Below are positions 1 to 13,700 of a DNA stretch of 64,000 bases, in pieces; position 1 is the stretch's first letter; every line of letters begins with the position of its first letter. The notes beneath the pieces were generated by a model that was not told the origin of the DNA, searched no databases, and was given only the letters and a program-made list of their open reading frames with translations. This stretch comes from Rotaria macrura (Eukaryota > Rotifera > Eurotatoria > Philodinida > Philodinidae), in assembly GCA_900239685.1 (NCBI GenBank), contig OENT01000448.1:48917-112916 (forward strand). Direction: 5' to 3'. The translations under genes and the position numbers were made by a program.

Positions 1-35
1 AAATTGAAAAATGTATAGTTTACCTTCTATTTCAG

Positions 36-141
36 GTTCCTGGTGTTATACATGCTTGGTGTATCATCTGTTGTTGTGACAATCTTGATGGTTAATTTGA
101 CGAAATACCTATTAAAACGTTTGAATATTGTCACAATGTAG
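36..141 (+). CDS. 3' terminal exon of an unidentified gene (partial)
   Basis: A pyrimidine-rich stretch ending in CAG at 33-35 looks like a splice acceptor. After one base completing a split codon, 37-141 reads 34 residues and a TAG stop. The peptide has one strongly hydrophobic segment (VLYMLGVSSVVVTILMV) followed by a short basic tail, so it would be the last transmembrane helix and cytoplasmic C-terminus of a membrane protein whose body lies left of the window. An AATAAA polyadenylation signal sits at about 226-231, about 85 bases after the stop, which supports a real gene end. I do not recognise the family; 34 residues are too few. Confidence 0.45.
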
Positions 142-2772
142 TCGCTACAACTATCTGTATATTTACAAAACATATATTATTCGTACTAACACTCTATTCA
201 ATATGCTTTTTCTAATTATTGTACAAATAAAGATAAAACTTGTTTGCTTGCATCACTATGATTTATTTTCATTTAATAATGAATTTTAGCTTTATATTTT
301 CAAGTTTTTAACATTCTTTCTTGAATAGAAAAACATTGAATAGGACGTTTCTGTTTTTAGGTTGGTGGAAATGATCAATCAATTTTCACTATTTCTAGTT
401 TAATAAGAAAAAGAAAAGATCTGTTTTTTTTTCTTGTCTGACAGTATTAGTTTAGTCAAGATTAAATAATAATATAATGAATGTTCTTTTACTATTTATA
501 TAGGACTAGACCATGTTATTTATATATCAGAACAAACTAGTAAATAAATATGAACAATATGTCAAGTTTACGAAAGTATCAAAATCAATTGAAAGAATTT
601 TAGTTAAAATTTTATTATCTCGACATCTGGCATAAAAAATAATCTTTCTGACATATCATATCAGTTGAAACAAGGACCTAGAAAAAATTACATACGTGTG
701 AATTCTACTGTATGTCCTCTTTTCGTTGCTTCACTTAATTACAATATATTATTATCAAGACAAACTCATCATAGGAATTCTCAATGGAAACAGGTTGGAT
801 TGAATATAAAGTCTTAGTATTAAAACCAATAACCCATCGTGAATTCCTATGAGTGCGAATGATTCATGCGGGAGTAGAGTATGATGAAAAAAGAATGATC
901 CTAACAATTTTTGATTCTCTCTAGATCATATCTAGGCAAAGTTTGAGCGGATTGTAATTTCTCAAAAGTACAACGACAGTTGTTTACAGCGTAAATATTT
1001 CTCTTCTCAACTATGTTTCAAAGGAGTAAATCAATAAATCAGTGACTATTGTATGAGTAAAATAGTAGTATAGTATTCGAAATCCAAAATAGTCATTAAC
1101 TTATGTTCACAGAATTAACCGTGATCTAATTGTAGGTTATATTTTTCTAGATTGCAATGAACAGTTCATTTCATGTTGTCTATTCTGTGATACACCGAGA
1201 AAAACAACCATTAGACGAAACGGTATACCATTTGCTACATCCGGTCTTTTCTTTTTTGAAAATCAAACATCGTATTAGATTTTAAAGAAACGATTGAAGA
1301 TTATCGTATCGTACGTCAATAAGGATAATACTGATGATCCTCATGCCGTTGTCAAAGAGTCTACAATAATTTTTACTATTGATGAGACTGCAACACAAGT
1401 AATGTTTTTAATTCTTTCTAATTATCATTGTTTCATTAGTTTCTGTCATTAGCAAGACAGTGGTTGATTTATTTCTATTAATTATAATCAAGGAAAAATA
1501 ATTTTCTAATGAAATGTTAAGACCCTTTTAAAGAAATATTACATATTAGTTTTATTTTCGAAAGAAATTATTTTGCTTCTTTTTTTCTCGGAAATGAATA
1601 TGCCTGCAGTTAGTTTTGCATGAGAAAAGAAACTATGTTTTTTTTTCGAAAGAAAAAAAGTTCTTACATATAGAATGCCTCCATTCTTGATTGAGATTCA
1701 GTTGTACTAGAAGGAATCGGTATCTCGACGATGTGTTGCTATTATTAATTTTAAGTCATTACAGTTAATTTGTAATTGATTGGAATTTTTCGTTTACATT
1801 TTTACAATAAATTATATGTTTACCGAAAAAACTGTATGAGTGAAGAATTTTGTAGTAAAAGATCCAAATAAAGTAAAAAATCAACAACTAAAATTGCATA
1901 GAAAAACTTTCATGAACATAGAATGAAATACACTATTACTAATGCTTCGGAAAATTCCGAACACACATACAACATAGTGCAAACTAAGGACATCCAGTGC
2001 ACAGCTCTTTGAAAATGTCTTCCAAAATACTATAACATTAAGGTGATACTCAGGAAGTCGACTGTCTCGATGATCGATCTCCTCCGAGAAGTGTATACTA
2101 GTATAACTAGATGTCTATTTTCTCTGTTGCAGCATGCACCCAGTGTACCCACATACTTTTCATGCATCATTTTCAATAGGTTCATCGGATAATGCCAAAT
2201 CCAATAGAGAAAAATCGATGGCGATAATATTTCCTATCTTACATTTTAAGCGTTGAGAAAAGCTTATGCATCGATTTTCCGCAATGTAATATGAAGAAAA
2301 AGCTGTAGAATTCATCGACTTGTAAATTCAAACTATGTCAAATTCGACAGTTCATCTTCTGACTGTAAATTTACTTCTATGTTCAAACGAATCTTATATA
2401 AACATACAGCTAGACATCAACAGGTAGCTGCTGCTGAATAAATGAAGTACGGTTTGTGTTTCAGAACACACATTTAGTAATTGACCGAATTCAGTCCAAA
2501 AGTTGTTTTCTATAATCTTAGATTTCGATCAATAGCTTCCAGAAAACCGGGAAGGGGGGTTTCATTCATTATCGGGTTCGTTGAAACTTTTATCGAAGAA
2601 AAATAGATATCTCATCAATCAAGAGAAAGAAACAGTAGCGTCCTTCAAAAAAGTAAATGTTTATTGCGTATTGATTTGTATTGAACTGTCGAAACAAACA
2701 GTTAATCTATGGAACAAAAAAGAAGAACAATGACAAAAAATACAAGTTACGGGTAACAAACAGAAATAACTG
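142..2772. other. intergenic, no gene seen
   Basis: AT-rich spacer between the terminal exon on the left and the 3' end of the glycosyltransferase gene. No open frame with protein-like composition was found on either strand. It holds a small foldback at 767-855 and, on the minus strand, an AATAAA at about 2660-2665 that can serve as polyadenylation signal for the glycosyltransferase gene, about 110 bases past its stop. Confidence 0.6.
767..855. repeat. small foldback (imperfect inverted repeat)
   Basis: The left arm CATAGGAATTCTCAATGG and the right arm CCATCGTGAATTCCTATG are imperfect reverse complements, with about 45 bases of spacer. No target duplication was recognised. Confidence 0.4.
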
Positions 2773-5700
2773 TTAACAAGCCGAATGACTACGTTGTCGT
2801 ATAAATGTGTGCTTTGATTTCTTGTCTCTTTTCGACGTTGTTGTACTATGAATCACATGATTCATCGAATCATATTCATTTTTCACTTTTTCAAATTCAG
2901 ATAATATGCCTTTACATGTTGCAATAGTTAAACCGGACTCAGATGCAGCTCGAACTTCGGGTGATAGGTCTTCATTATGAAACTGTGATGCAGATGTAAA
3001 TGAAGATGATCGCTCATGCTCATTGCGACTGAATACTTCTAGACAATTATTAACATCCGAATCATTTTTATGCAATAATTGTTTCGCTTCAGCATAAACA
3101 CCTCGACTCAACCAAGTTAATGAAGCAAGTGTACCAGCCACAGGTTTAATAACACTATTTGGTATGGCAATGGCTGCACCGACTGCCGCACCTTTCAATC
3201 CATCTCGCTGTAAGCCTGTTCTAGGTTTATGTATAAAACCGGCTAGACCATCTTTAATTCCATGCCATGCAGCATTGCGAGCAGCTTTAGCACCAGATTT
3301 AATACCGTCGACTTGTGGTGATTTATGCTCACCAAAATCGGAATATCGATCATACGATGTTGGAAGACGTTCAAGTGCATCAGTAATATCACCATAAAAT
3401 GATAAACAACCAATAGTTGCATGTCCAAGACCTTTACCAACACCTTTAAGTCGACCTTCAGTACTATCACATGCACTAGTCAATAGATTACTTGAATTTT
3501 TCGTGTCCTTTGAACCTTTTGATGTTTTAACAAATAAAGAATTCCATGCTTTGTGTCCATGTTTGATTACATTAGGAATAGGAAAACGTGGATGACTATC
3601 GTCGACTAATCTTTTCCAAGCATAAGTCGAATGTGCACTTAATTGTGATTCTTGAATTGCTCCAGCTGTGACAAGTACTTGTGCGACAGGACGTGAAACT
3701 TTTAGATTGTAATCTTTTATGAAATAACACGCACCAAATGACGGTTCAAGATCACTTCGCATATTGCATAATGGTAAATTAGCATGAAATGATTGAACAG
3801 CAGATTTGCATCCATCTTCATATTGAAATGAGAATCGTAATTTTTCAGCAGCTTCACACGTGTCCGGTTGATGAACAATTTTAAATGCATTGACTAAATC
3901 ATCAACATTCAAATTTTTACCAGGAATAGGTTTTGGACCCGCCCCACTTTTGTAAATCATTTTTCCCCAGAAGAATTGATCACCGAAAAATGGAACAACA
4001 ATTGTTGGTTTTCCAGCACGAAGTCCAGCAGCAGTTGTACCTGCACCTCCATGATGACAAACAGCTGCAACTAAAAAATAGAAGATCAAATACTTTCAAG
4101 AGTTAGGAAAAAAAAATAAACAATAAAATCGTACCATATTGAAATAGCCAATCGTGCGGACAATTATCAATTTTGAAAATATTACTAGGCAATGCATTAT
4201 CATCTGTAGCGAAACCAGATAATACAGCTCGATATTTTGTCTTAGCTAAAGCTTCAACAACACATTTAAGGATTCGACGAGAATCATGACCCGTAATTGA
4301 ACCAAAACCAATATAGATTGGTGGAGCACCCGCTTCGAGAAATCGACGAAGATCTTCTGACGGTTGATAATTTCCTCCGAGATTAAGAAAGAAAAATCCG
4401 GATACATTGATATGAGGAGGCCAATCCGATGGCTTGGGAACAAGTGATGGTGACCAACAATATGTATGTGGCACATTTTCTATGATCATCGCACGAACAG
4501 CTTCTCTAGTATGTAAACGTGGAAGATTAAGAGTCTGTACACGAAATTCATTAATAAGATCACGCATACCAGACCATGTCTAGATAGATGTAAAAAAAAA
4601 GAAGATGTAAGTTATTTTTCTTGTATCTAAGTGCATAATATATTTTAAGCTTCATTTGAATTCATTTAAAATAATATTCAGAATTGTTTTCAATCAATCA
4701 AATCGATGTCATTACTCACGATGAAAAAGCAAACTTTGCTCGTTGAGATCAATTCATTGAAAGATAAAGCGGTCATAAAAATGTCATGAGTTGAAATATG
4801 TATCTTTGTCAAGAAATTTTAGGATGATTTACTTTTCTATTCTTGATCTTAGAACGGTTTACGTTCAATAGCTAGAATCCACTATTCGAACGACTTTTTA
4901 GCACACAAAAAATAGTGTGTATTGTCGATACGTCTTGCATGATATTTCATTCGACTAAGAAGTTTTACTTTGATTATGTTGAAAAAAAATTACACATTTT
5001 ACTTTCTCATAAATAATTGCTTGAATAATTCAATGCAAACTGAAGCAAATAGTTCTTTTTCTTCATCTTCACCTGGATCTGCTATTTGCTTATATATCAA
5101 CGGATACATGTTCAGTTAATTTAATTCCAATGACGAGAAACGGTTTTCTATGACATGAAAAAATAGACCTATTTGAAATAATTATCTAAACGTCTGCTGA
5201 ATATATTCTTTAACGAATTTTCTTTTGATACAATAATATTACAGTCACTAAGTATAATCTTTAAGACAATATTGTTTTATAACTGCATTTGTCATACGTT
5301 CAAATCAGATTTGAAAGCTTCTGGAACATCATAATTATCTGTATGGAAGTGTTATGACCTATGAATATCACACTAGTTAATTAGTCATCACAAGGACTAT
5401 CGAAAGATATGCGTGTAAGAAAAACAAAAAACACACTATGAATCATTAGTAATATCTCAATGTTTTTCTGTCGAATAATTTTCTTCATCAATGAATAACT
5501 ATAAATTTGACTTAGTGTAGGCGGTTGTTGTTCTCTAGAAAACAACTTTAATAGTTTAAATTTTGATAAAGATGACATAAAGCTCGGCAAGAAGACATTT
5601 AAAAAACTTTTTACGGTTGAGCACATAAGATTACTGACAAAGAAAAGTAAATCTTACAGAATTGTAATACTGATGGAAAAGTAGTGTTTAATTATGATGA

Positions 5701-7215
5701 CTGTTACACATGAATATAAATATTATGTCGACCTTCGAGCAGTGAATATCTACCGTACGAGAAAAATTTATTAGAAATGTCAATTTCTTTTTTTTTTTGA
5801 TAATGATTATTCCTTGTTCTAATGTATGATATCATTGATAGATAACATTGTTTCAACACTACTCATAGACATTCGTCGTCACAGAAACATGATTGTCAAT
5901 AATCTATACTTTTTCAAATATAGAGTTAGCAATTTAGTCATATTTTTTCCAATATGCAAATACTTACCGTCCTTTCGATAACACCATACGTCAGTCTATT
6001 TATACTCTCCATAGGTCCAATATCATAATTCACTTTAACGAATGGATGTGGAAAAGCACCTGTTGGTGTCCAAGGCATTGTAAACATGATATGAAGTGGT
6101 ATTTGTAATTTTTGTGCACAATGTATATGACCATATGAAGGTGGATTGGCAATAATAGCTTCGGCAATAAATGGTACACCGGTTTCATCATTATTTTCAA
6201 CACATGCTTTCCATGTGGATTCAAGTATATCAGCAATTGTATGACGAGTTTTACTGACATCACCAGCAACAATACTACTAACTGACGGAAAGATTCCCGA
6301 GTTTTTAACCATAAATGACATTAAATCAGCTGGATCACCTGCCAACGGATAGAATTCAATATCGTTTTCACGAACGAATTTTCGAAATGTTTCATGCGTA
6401 GCAAGACGCACTCGATGTCCGTAGGAGAGCAAAGCTTTTGCTAATGCGATAAATGGTTGAACATCTCCACGTGTACCAACAATAAGTATAACTATGGCCA
6501 AACGTGGTACAGAACCAAGTTTCAATGCTTCTTTAGCATAATCAATATCCGTCATCGATACATTTACCCATTCGTTATCATGATCTGACTCATCATAGTG
6601 TTCATCATCGATTCTTTTTATTGAATTAATCGATACATCAATAAGTCCATCGTCATGATCAAAACTTGCTGAATAATCAAGTTTCTTATGATGTCGTTCC
6701 AATGTGCTTTCATCAATATCATCATAACTCAATCGGCCAATGCAGCTATGTGATGTCAGTAAATCAGCATGTAATGAAAGAGGATGTCCTTCTGATGAAC
6801 AAATAACAAGTATGTTATCAGAATTTCTAATTAAATATAACGATATGTCTATTGGTTGTCTTGGAAGTGTACCTGTAAAAATAATAGCTTTATTGAACCA
6901 TACAATAATTCCCGAGACTTTATTATGATTCGATGACTTTTCATCATATGTAGTTGAAGTAAAATTTAAATAAATATGTTGTTGAGCATCTAATTCTGAT
7001 GTCGACCTTAATCGTTTACGATACAAATATATTGACGATTCATATTTAGTATCGAAATGTGGTAATTCAATGGGTATCCAATGATCGTCATTGTAATCAA
7101 TCGATAAATAATTTTCACTCGGAGTTTGATTAATTAAATATAAAACTTTCCAATCGTGATCGAAAGGTAGAACAACACTTGATTCTTTACAATCGTTTCT
7201 ATTATTTGTAGACAT
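2773..7215 (-). CDS. UGT80/ATG26-type sterol (lipid) glycosyltransferase with extra N- and C-terminal regions
   Basis: Exons on the minus strand are 7215-5968, 4579-4135 and 4070-2773; both junctions have GT-AG ends and keep phase (2991 nt, 996 aa). Residues about 240-275 carry the N-terminal GT-B signature GTRGDVQPF of sterol glucosyltransferases, and about 569-600 the UDP-sugar signature HHGGAGTTAAG followed by the conserved PFFGDQFFWG. Family members transfer glucose from UDP-glucose to a sterol or other lipid at membranes. Residues 1-210 are not part of the enzyme fold: they include a stretch (about 45-145) resembling the sugar-binding jelly roll of GH2 enzymes. The C-terminal region (about 835-880) has GLAGFIHKPRTGLQRDG and PNSVIKPVAG, reminiscent of VPS13/ATG2 C-terminal lipid-contact helices. 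The start is the first ATG of the open frame. Family is certain; substrate is inferred. Confidence 0.88.
4580..5967 (-). other. large first intron of the glycosyltransferase gene
   Basis: A 1388-bp intron with donor GTAAGT (5967-5962) and acceptor CTATCTAG (ending 4580). AT-rich. No inner exon or mobile element was recognised. The second intron of the gene is only 64 bp (4071-4134), the usual size here. Confidence 0.7.
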
Positions 7216-10200
7216 TATTTCTAGGGTAAAAAAAACACAATTTTTTGCATTAAAAATACATTCGTCAGATTATAAAGACTATTGAAACAAAAAAAAACAC
7301 ATTAATTTCTTATATTACATGCGGATTAAGTTGATACTACAAACGTCTTTTTCTTTTTCTGTCGATAAACATAGATGTTTTGCTTCTGTACTTATAAAAT
7401 ACTTTAACGATGCACATAGCTCTACGCAAGTACTAGATGAAAATGTGAAGGCTGTCGTAGGAAGCTTAAATAATATATTTATCTGAAATATTCTTTTCGA
7501 TAAGGACGATGTTAATGCATTAGTCATGTCTCAAACAAAAGAAAAATTAAACTACTTGTTGTTTTTTTGCGTTCTATGTCATACGCAGAAACGATTCAAA
7601 CCCATCAACAATATGCGTCATATATTGTCACTATGAGCGAATAATAAAATCTTCAAAACTAATTTTACACCTCAATCATTTTGTATTGATTCTTTACGAC
7701 TGATTATTTCGACAACCGAATGTTTTCAATAAAACTGCATCTATGTTAACGAATCAGAAGAATTAAAAGGCCTAGATGCTTTTGATGCATTTCCATTTTT
7801 TTAATCACATCACACATATAACTTACATACGGCTTCTGTAGTTTGAATAATAAACAGTAGAGAAGAGCTCTATGTTGTTTCAGTATAGGATATTAACATG
7901 GTGTAGTTTAAGAGCTGTTTAAAATGAATTACTAATGGTATTGAATTGAAAATAAAGCGATAGAACATAGATACTCTAACGATGAAACTGAAATTTCTTA
8001 TGTCACTGGTTATTTGAATTATACTACTTAGGTTTCATTCGAATAAAATGAGGGTGTGCCAATACTGTCTAAATTTTATAGATTCATACAAATAATAATG
8101 TTTCGATAGAAGTTTTACTTGCCTTCATTAATTCCTTTAATTTGACTAATATATCACATAAAACCATTTTCCTCGTTCTATCGAATGCCAAACATAAGTA
8201 CGGCAAGTTATAGTGCTTTTCACATTTTTCTTTCTGATGACAACGTAGAGACGATAAAAATGCTTGAGGACGAAACCATAAAAGTACTGTTTTTATTTTA
8301 GTTCTACCTATTTGATTGAAATTTAACAAGTATCATATTTCAACTAGACTTTACAGATCAAATGCATTTGTATGTGTGACAAAAAAGGATTAAAACTATC
8401 TTTTGTCAACATGTAATCATAACCATAGCCTTTCTCAGAAGCACGAGTAGAAACGTGTTTTTGAAAATTTTCGAGTTTTTGTAAAACTTTGAATTCAGTT
8501 TTTTGACATCGAATCAATATTTTGATTATTTCTATTTTCTACATTTAAATGTTAGTCACCGATTGTAATCATTAGTGTTGAATCATTTTAAAGAAACCCA
8601 TAGAATACGTATATCATTTACGTTCGATTGCTTTCTTCATACTTCAATATTCAAGAAGTTTGATCATGATTATCTTTCTTTTATTTTAACATGCATACTA
8701 GCGATATTACCTGAGAGAAAAAGAAAACATGATTGCCTTCGTGCAATAAATTAGTCAAATTAGGGTGTGGGTGTCAATTTGTCTGTGACCATAAGTGATC
8801 GATGTGGACTTTCATCTGCACCCACACCCCGATAACGTAAAATGTCTTTTTTTGGAATGGATAAAATGACATCTTAATATAAACTATAAAAACCTCTTTT
8901 GAAGCATAGCATACCATCTAAATAAATCACTCTTTATTATTATCTAATTACGATTCGACTTGAGTATATTGCTTATTAACCACTTGAGCTATATTCAGGT
9001 TTTCGAAGTTCCTATCAAAGAGATACGTACATAATAGTGTAAGCCAACAGTTTTTAGAGCTATTCGAAATTTCAGATACTAGATCATTTTTCGAAATACC
9101 GAACACTTGAAAAATAAAGTATCATTTAATACAGAAAAGTAAAATCATACGATGCTCAGCTATACTTGATTCAAACGTTTTTACACATCGAAAATCTAAT
9201 CAGAGAATGCTCGTCTGTGAATAATTGTCTACTTCGTTGTACATGAAGAAATTGGTATTCTATTTCCACGAGAATTTTGGTTCGATGAGTGAATTTACAC
9301 GAACATCACGATGAATATCCGAATGTTTGAATTCAGAGTTATTGAGCTGTGATTGAATTTCTTTGATAATGTACTTAAAATATTTAAAAACGTATTGTGC
9401 ACATCATTGTCTATGAACACACCTCCAGGCATGACGATCCATTTGATAATCGGAATCTCAAATCTCTATATTTTTGTAAGATACTATTTATATCACACAG
9501 GTATGGCGAAACAAATATTTCGTTTTTGTTACATGAGTATGTTTATTTGTATATCACAGATCAATGTTAGATAACAGTTGAAAGCATGTGTGTAAAAAGA
9601 CAGCATTTGTGTTTATGAGACATGTGTATGTCTCATCTCTTTTAGATATTAACAAATTTTAAGAGCTAGTGCTGTTCTATTGAACATTCCAAATAAAAAT
9701 AAACGGACGAATATTGATTTAGTTGATGAATTATTCCGAAAAAATCTTTAGCATTTTATGAGAGATCCACATCAAGAAATCTTCGTATAGTTTCATTAAA
9801 TTTAATTTTCCATGAATAGTATCAAATCTGATAGTAGAATGGTAAAGTCAATAGCTACATTTTGTCATAGCATTCTCGACAAATGTTGATGTTTTTCTAT
9901 CGATCAAGATTTTAATTTTACCTTCCATTGATTTATCTTGAAAAATCTATTTGAGATTGTTTTGCTGTTCAAAATATAGATGTCCTATTAAGTTTATTTG
10001 CGTACAATCAGAAAAATGAAAATATGCTCTTAACTTTGAGCAAGAAATTAAAGAACAATATCAAGGCTTGATCCGATTCTTTTAGAACGATGTTAAAAGA
10101 GAATTTGTTACCTTAAGATTCGATTAAATTTCAAGACAATTAACAATTGATTGAAAGAGATAACCTATTAACTATCATTCCAAATAATTTTCTCTATAAT

Positions 10201-10770
10201 TATTACTATTATGACAAATAGATGAATGACTTTGAATATCTAATTCGAGTTTTTTGATTCAATGATTTCACATAATGAAAGTTTTTTGTTATTGAACCCA
10301 TCTTTTCGATTATTCTTCTTTGTAATTATATTAAAAAGCTATGATTATTAACTAATAGTAAGTAATAGGTCTTTCCTGGAGATTTTTATGCATGGACGAT
10401 TTTTCATTGTCTTACCACTAAGCATATCGATTATCAATAATCATATGAAAGTAAATATTTTCTTCGAAAAATAAACTAGAATGATTCTATCTCAAATAAC
10501 AAACAATGTTAACCCTCTAATGATCAACAATAATTTTCTTTTTACAGTATTTCATTGATGCATAAATCATCCATGTGGGTTATATCGGGTTTGGGTACAT
10601 ATAGTCGATAGTTTTGTTCTTAGACATTTCTTAAGCATGCATGGAACTCAGTAGATTTGTATAGAATTCTCAGAAAAGCTTGAAAAATTTATTTTATTTC
10701 GAGTAAAAAAATAGCAGAGCATACTTCTGGATTAAACGGTTTGTGGCAGAATCGATTTGTTTCTGTTTTC
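7216..10770. other. intergenic, no gene seen
   Basis: AT-rich spacer upstream of the glycosyltransferase gene and downstream of the PBZ gene. The short open frames are low-complexity and show no motif. The only structure noted is a G-rich foldback at 8763-8829. Confidence 0.55.
8763..8829. repeat. G-rich foldback with telomere-like core
   Basis: GGGTGTGGGTG at 8763-8773 is exactly complementary to CACCCACACCC at 8819-8829, giving an 11-bp GC-rich stem with a 45-base loop in otherwise AT-rich DNA. The core TGTGGG is, as far as I recall, the telomeric repeat unit reported for a bdelloid rotifer; here there is only a partial iteration, so this may be coincidence. Confidence 0.4.
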
Positions 10771-13700
10771 TTATTCAGATGGATGCGAGTATTTCAGCCG
10801 ATGATTAGGATCAGTTTGATAATAGCAAGCAAAACCAAACGGACACAGTTCTCGTGTACGATCTTGATTCGACGACGGCTTTAGTTCGTGTACATCTGGA
10901 TGAGAGTATTTCGACCGATGATCAGGATCAGTTGTATTATAGCAAGCAGAACCAAACTCGCACGGTGGTCGTGAACGATCTGGATTAGAAGACGGCTTTA
11001 GTTCATGTACATCTGGATGAGAATAACGGGAACAATGTCGCGCATCCTTTTGGTCACGACATTTTGATCCATATCGGCAATGTAGTTTTTCGTCATGATA
11101 TTCGCTACCGATTTTTTTCTGTGGTCGAACATCACGATTGTAGGAGTGTTCGTCATGACTTGAATCTGGCACCGATAATGTTCTGGATATTTCACCTTTT
11201 AATTGAAAAGAAACATTGAATGTAAATTAATCATGATTTTACTTTTTAGTTTGAGAAAAGACAACTTACGTGGTTTGCTGGGTGCTGGTGCTGCTTCTAA
11301 TATACTTCTGACATTTTCACCGTGAGAGTATTTTATGCGATGTTCGCTTGACTGATCTCTACAGGTACTTTGATCGCGACACGGTATTAGAAAATCAGAA
11401 AAACCAATATGCCGGTACATCGCTCGATGTACAGGATTATTAATGCGCGAACAAGATTTACCCATTCCACACTCGCTTACTCTATGTGACTCATGTGTGA
11501 AATGTGGCTCTTTATCTTGATTACGACAAAGTTCAGAAAATCCACAAGGATGAGAATACCGCTTGCAATCCTCAGCAGATGCTTGTTGAAGACAATCTAT
11601 TGATTTCGGGCATGGCTGTAATTTTTTCTTGTCAAAATCAATACCAACAAAGTCAACGATGGCATGACCAAATTTCGACAAAGTAGATATTGGCTTATCG
11701 TCGGTCGATCTTGAAGCTGCTGATGATTGACGTTGATTAGAATTACGAAAATTTTCTTGGCTTGGAGAAATGTTTGTTAATTTGAGGATATGGGTGAGTA
11801 TGGGTGTGTGTGTGTTTAGTTCGTCACATATGAGAAATCTTCGAAAAACCTGGTGAGTTTTCTAGAAACTCCACGAAAATATTCTTGCTAAAGTGTCTAA
11901 GTAGCGCATATGGTTGGTGCGCTTCAAATAACATGTCGGAAGTAACTTTGATCACTTTTGGTACGTGCTAATAAAAGAAAATTCCTTGAAAATCTTCTAG
12001 TTTTCCAGAAGCTTTTCACTGAGACATTGTCAACAGGCGTGGCATTTTCTAGTGAAAGTTATTGAACCTGCTATCCTCTTCCATTTGACACTAATATGAA
12101 AGTTCTACGACGTATCCTCTACCTAGATGTGGTTTTCAAAACATCAATTTCTGCTGGTAAATCAATGGAAAACCTCTTTTTTGCTGAGAGAATATTTTGG
12201 AAAGGCAACAAAATATTTGATCAGTTGAAAAGATGAAGTGATCAGTAAAATAATACATAAATTATCAATTCAAAGAATAAATGATCAGTATTTAGATTAC
12301 TAGTAAGTAATATGAAAGTGATCAGTTTATTAAATTGAGTACAAGTAATAATATCAACTTTTTACTAGTAAAAAAAGAAAGTTCGATCAATAAAAAAAGA
12401 AAATTTGACTGGTATGGAGCAACTCTTTGTGCATCGATCTGTTTTCTGTATTATTCGGATTAAGTTTAAATCAAATGTAGAACTAACAAAATCTTTCTAG
12501 ACAGTCGTTTGTAGAGACGTTGGGAATGAAAGAAAGAAAAAAAAGCACAAGTGAATCACACTGTAGTCTCTTTGATTTTTCCACTGATAGTTTTGTATAA
12601 CTGACTGATAAAAAATTCATCTGCTGATCATATAATTTATTACAGTGTTTTTATTTAATAACTGATCATCTAAATAGTTTACTGATCGTTCAATATATTT
12701 ATTGATCATTCATTCAATCAACTGATTTTATTATTTTTCATCTTACTGATCGTTTCATCTATTTTACTGATCGATTAAATCTATCCCTTTTCGGAGTAAC
12801 ACTTTTTTTGAAAAAAATAGAGAACTGCGATTTTAACCATTGAAATCATCTCGCCTAACTAGATCTGGCTAAGTGTGCCACGCTGTTTGCATAACTGTTC
12901 TTTTATAAAGTGGTCGAAGCCTTGTGGATTTACCCTACTTTTCTTATTCAACAGGCCTAAATCGATTGATGGTCAATCAATAGACAATTAAAATATTTTA
13001 TCGATCGGATTTGAAACGATGAACATTCGATGTTTTCTTGGTCAAACTTATCTAAAAAAGGAATTCATGGAACGGTTCTGATCAATTTCTTATCAACAAC
13101 ATTGTAATTTTTTCTTTTCCTTCCACATTACATCCACCCGCCAATATTAGAAGCCCTGTCGGCTTGAATTATGGGGGAGGGAGTAAGAAAAAAATTAAAG
13201 GCTAAACATGTTTAATGACTTGAACTCAATGTCGAAATATTTTTCCGTAGTGTACAGTGCAATTAGAAAAGGGCTATCTTATAACTGAAATTCTAAATTT
13301 GAAATCTTAACCGTTTGAAGCCTTAGCAATGGTATTCGTCGAGTTTGTTGTACTGGTTGCCGGATAAAGAATACATCTGTGAATGCTCTTACTTGTTTCA
13401 CTCCGGTTTGAAGGAGCCTGGTAAGGAAGCGAGGAAGTTGCATTCGATGAATCGATCGATTTCTTAGAACTTGATGATGTCTGTCTACCAGTCGTCATTG
13501 AGTCTACTGAATTCCTTGCATCTCCAGAAGTTTGATATGAGTTGCACAACTGAAGACTGTTTCCATTTGGCGGGTAAGAATTCTCAGGTTGCTGTGTATG
13601 TTGCGATGTCAGCATTGACGAACTTTGATTAGGGGACTTACTCACGGCCTCGTCAGATGAAGTCTCTGGTGATTGGTTTGGCTGTTGTCTAAGAAATAAA

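Noticed and set aside
3164-3476. Open frames on both strands overlapping the glycosyltransferase last exon
   Set aside because: Shadows of the real coding frame, with no independent motif.
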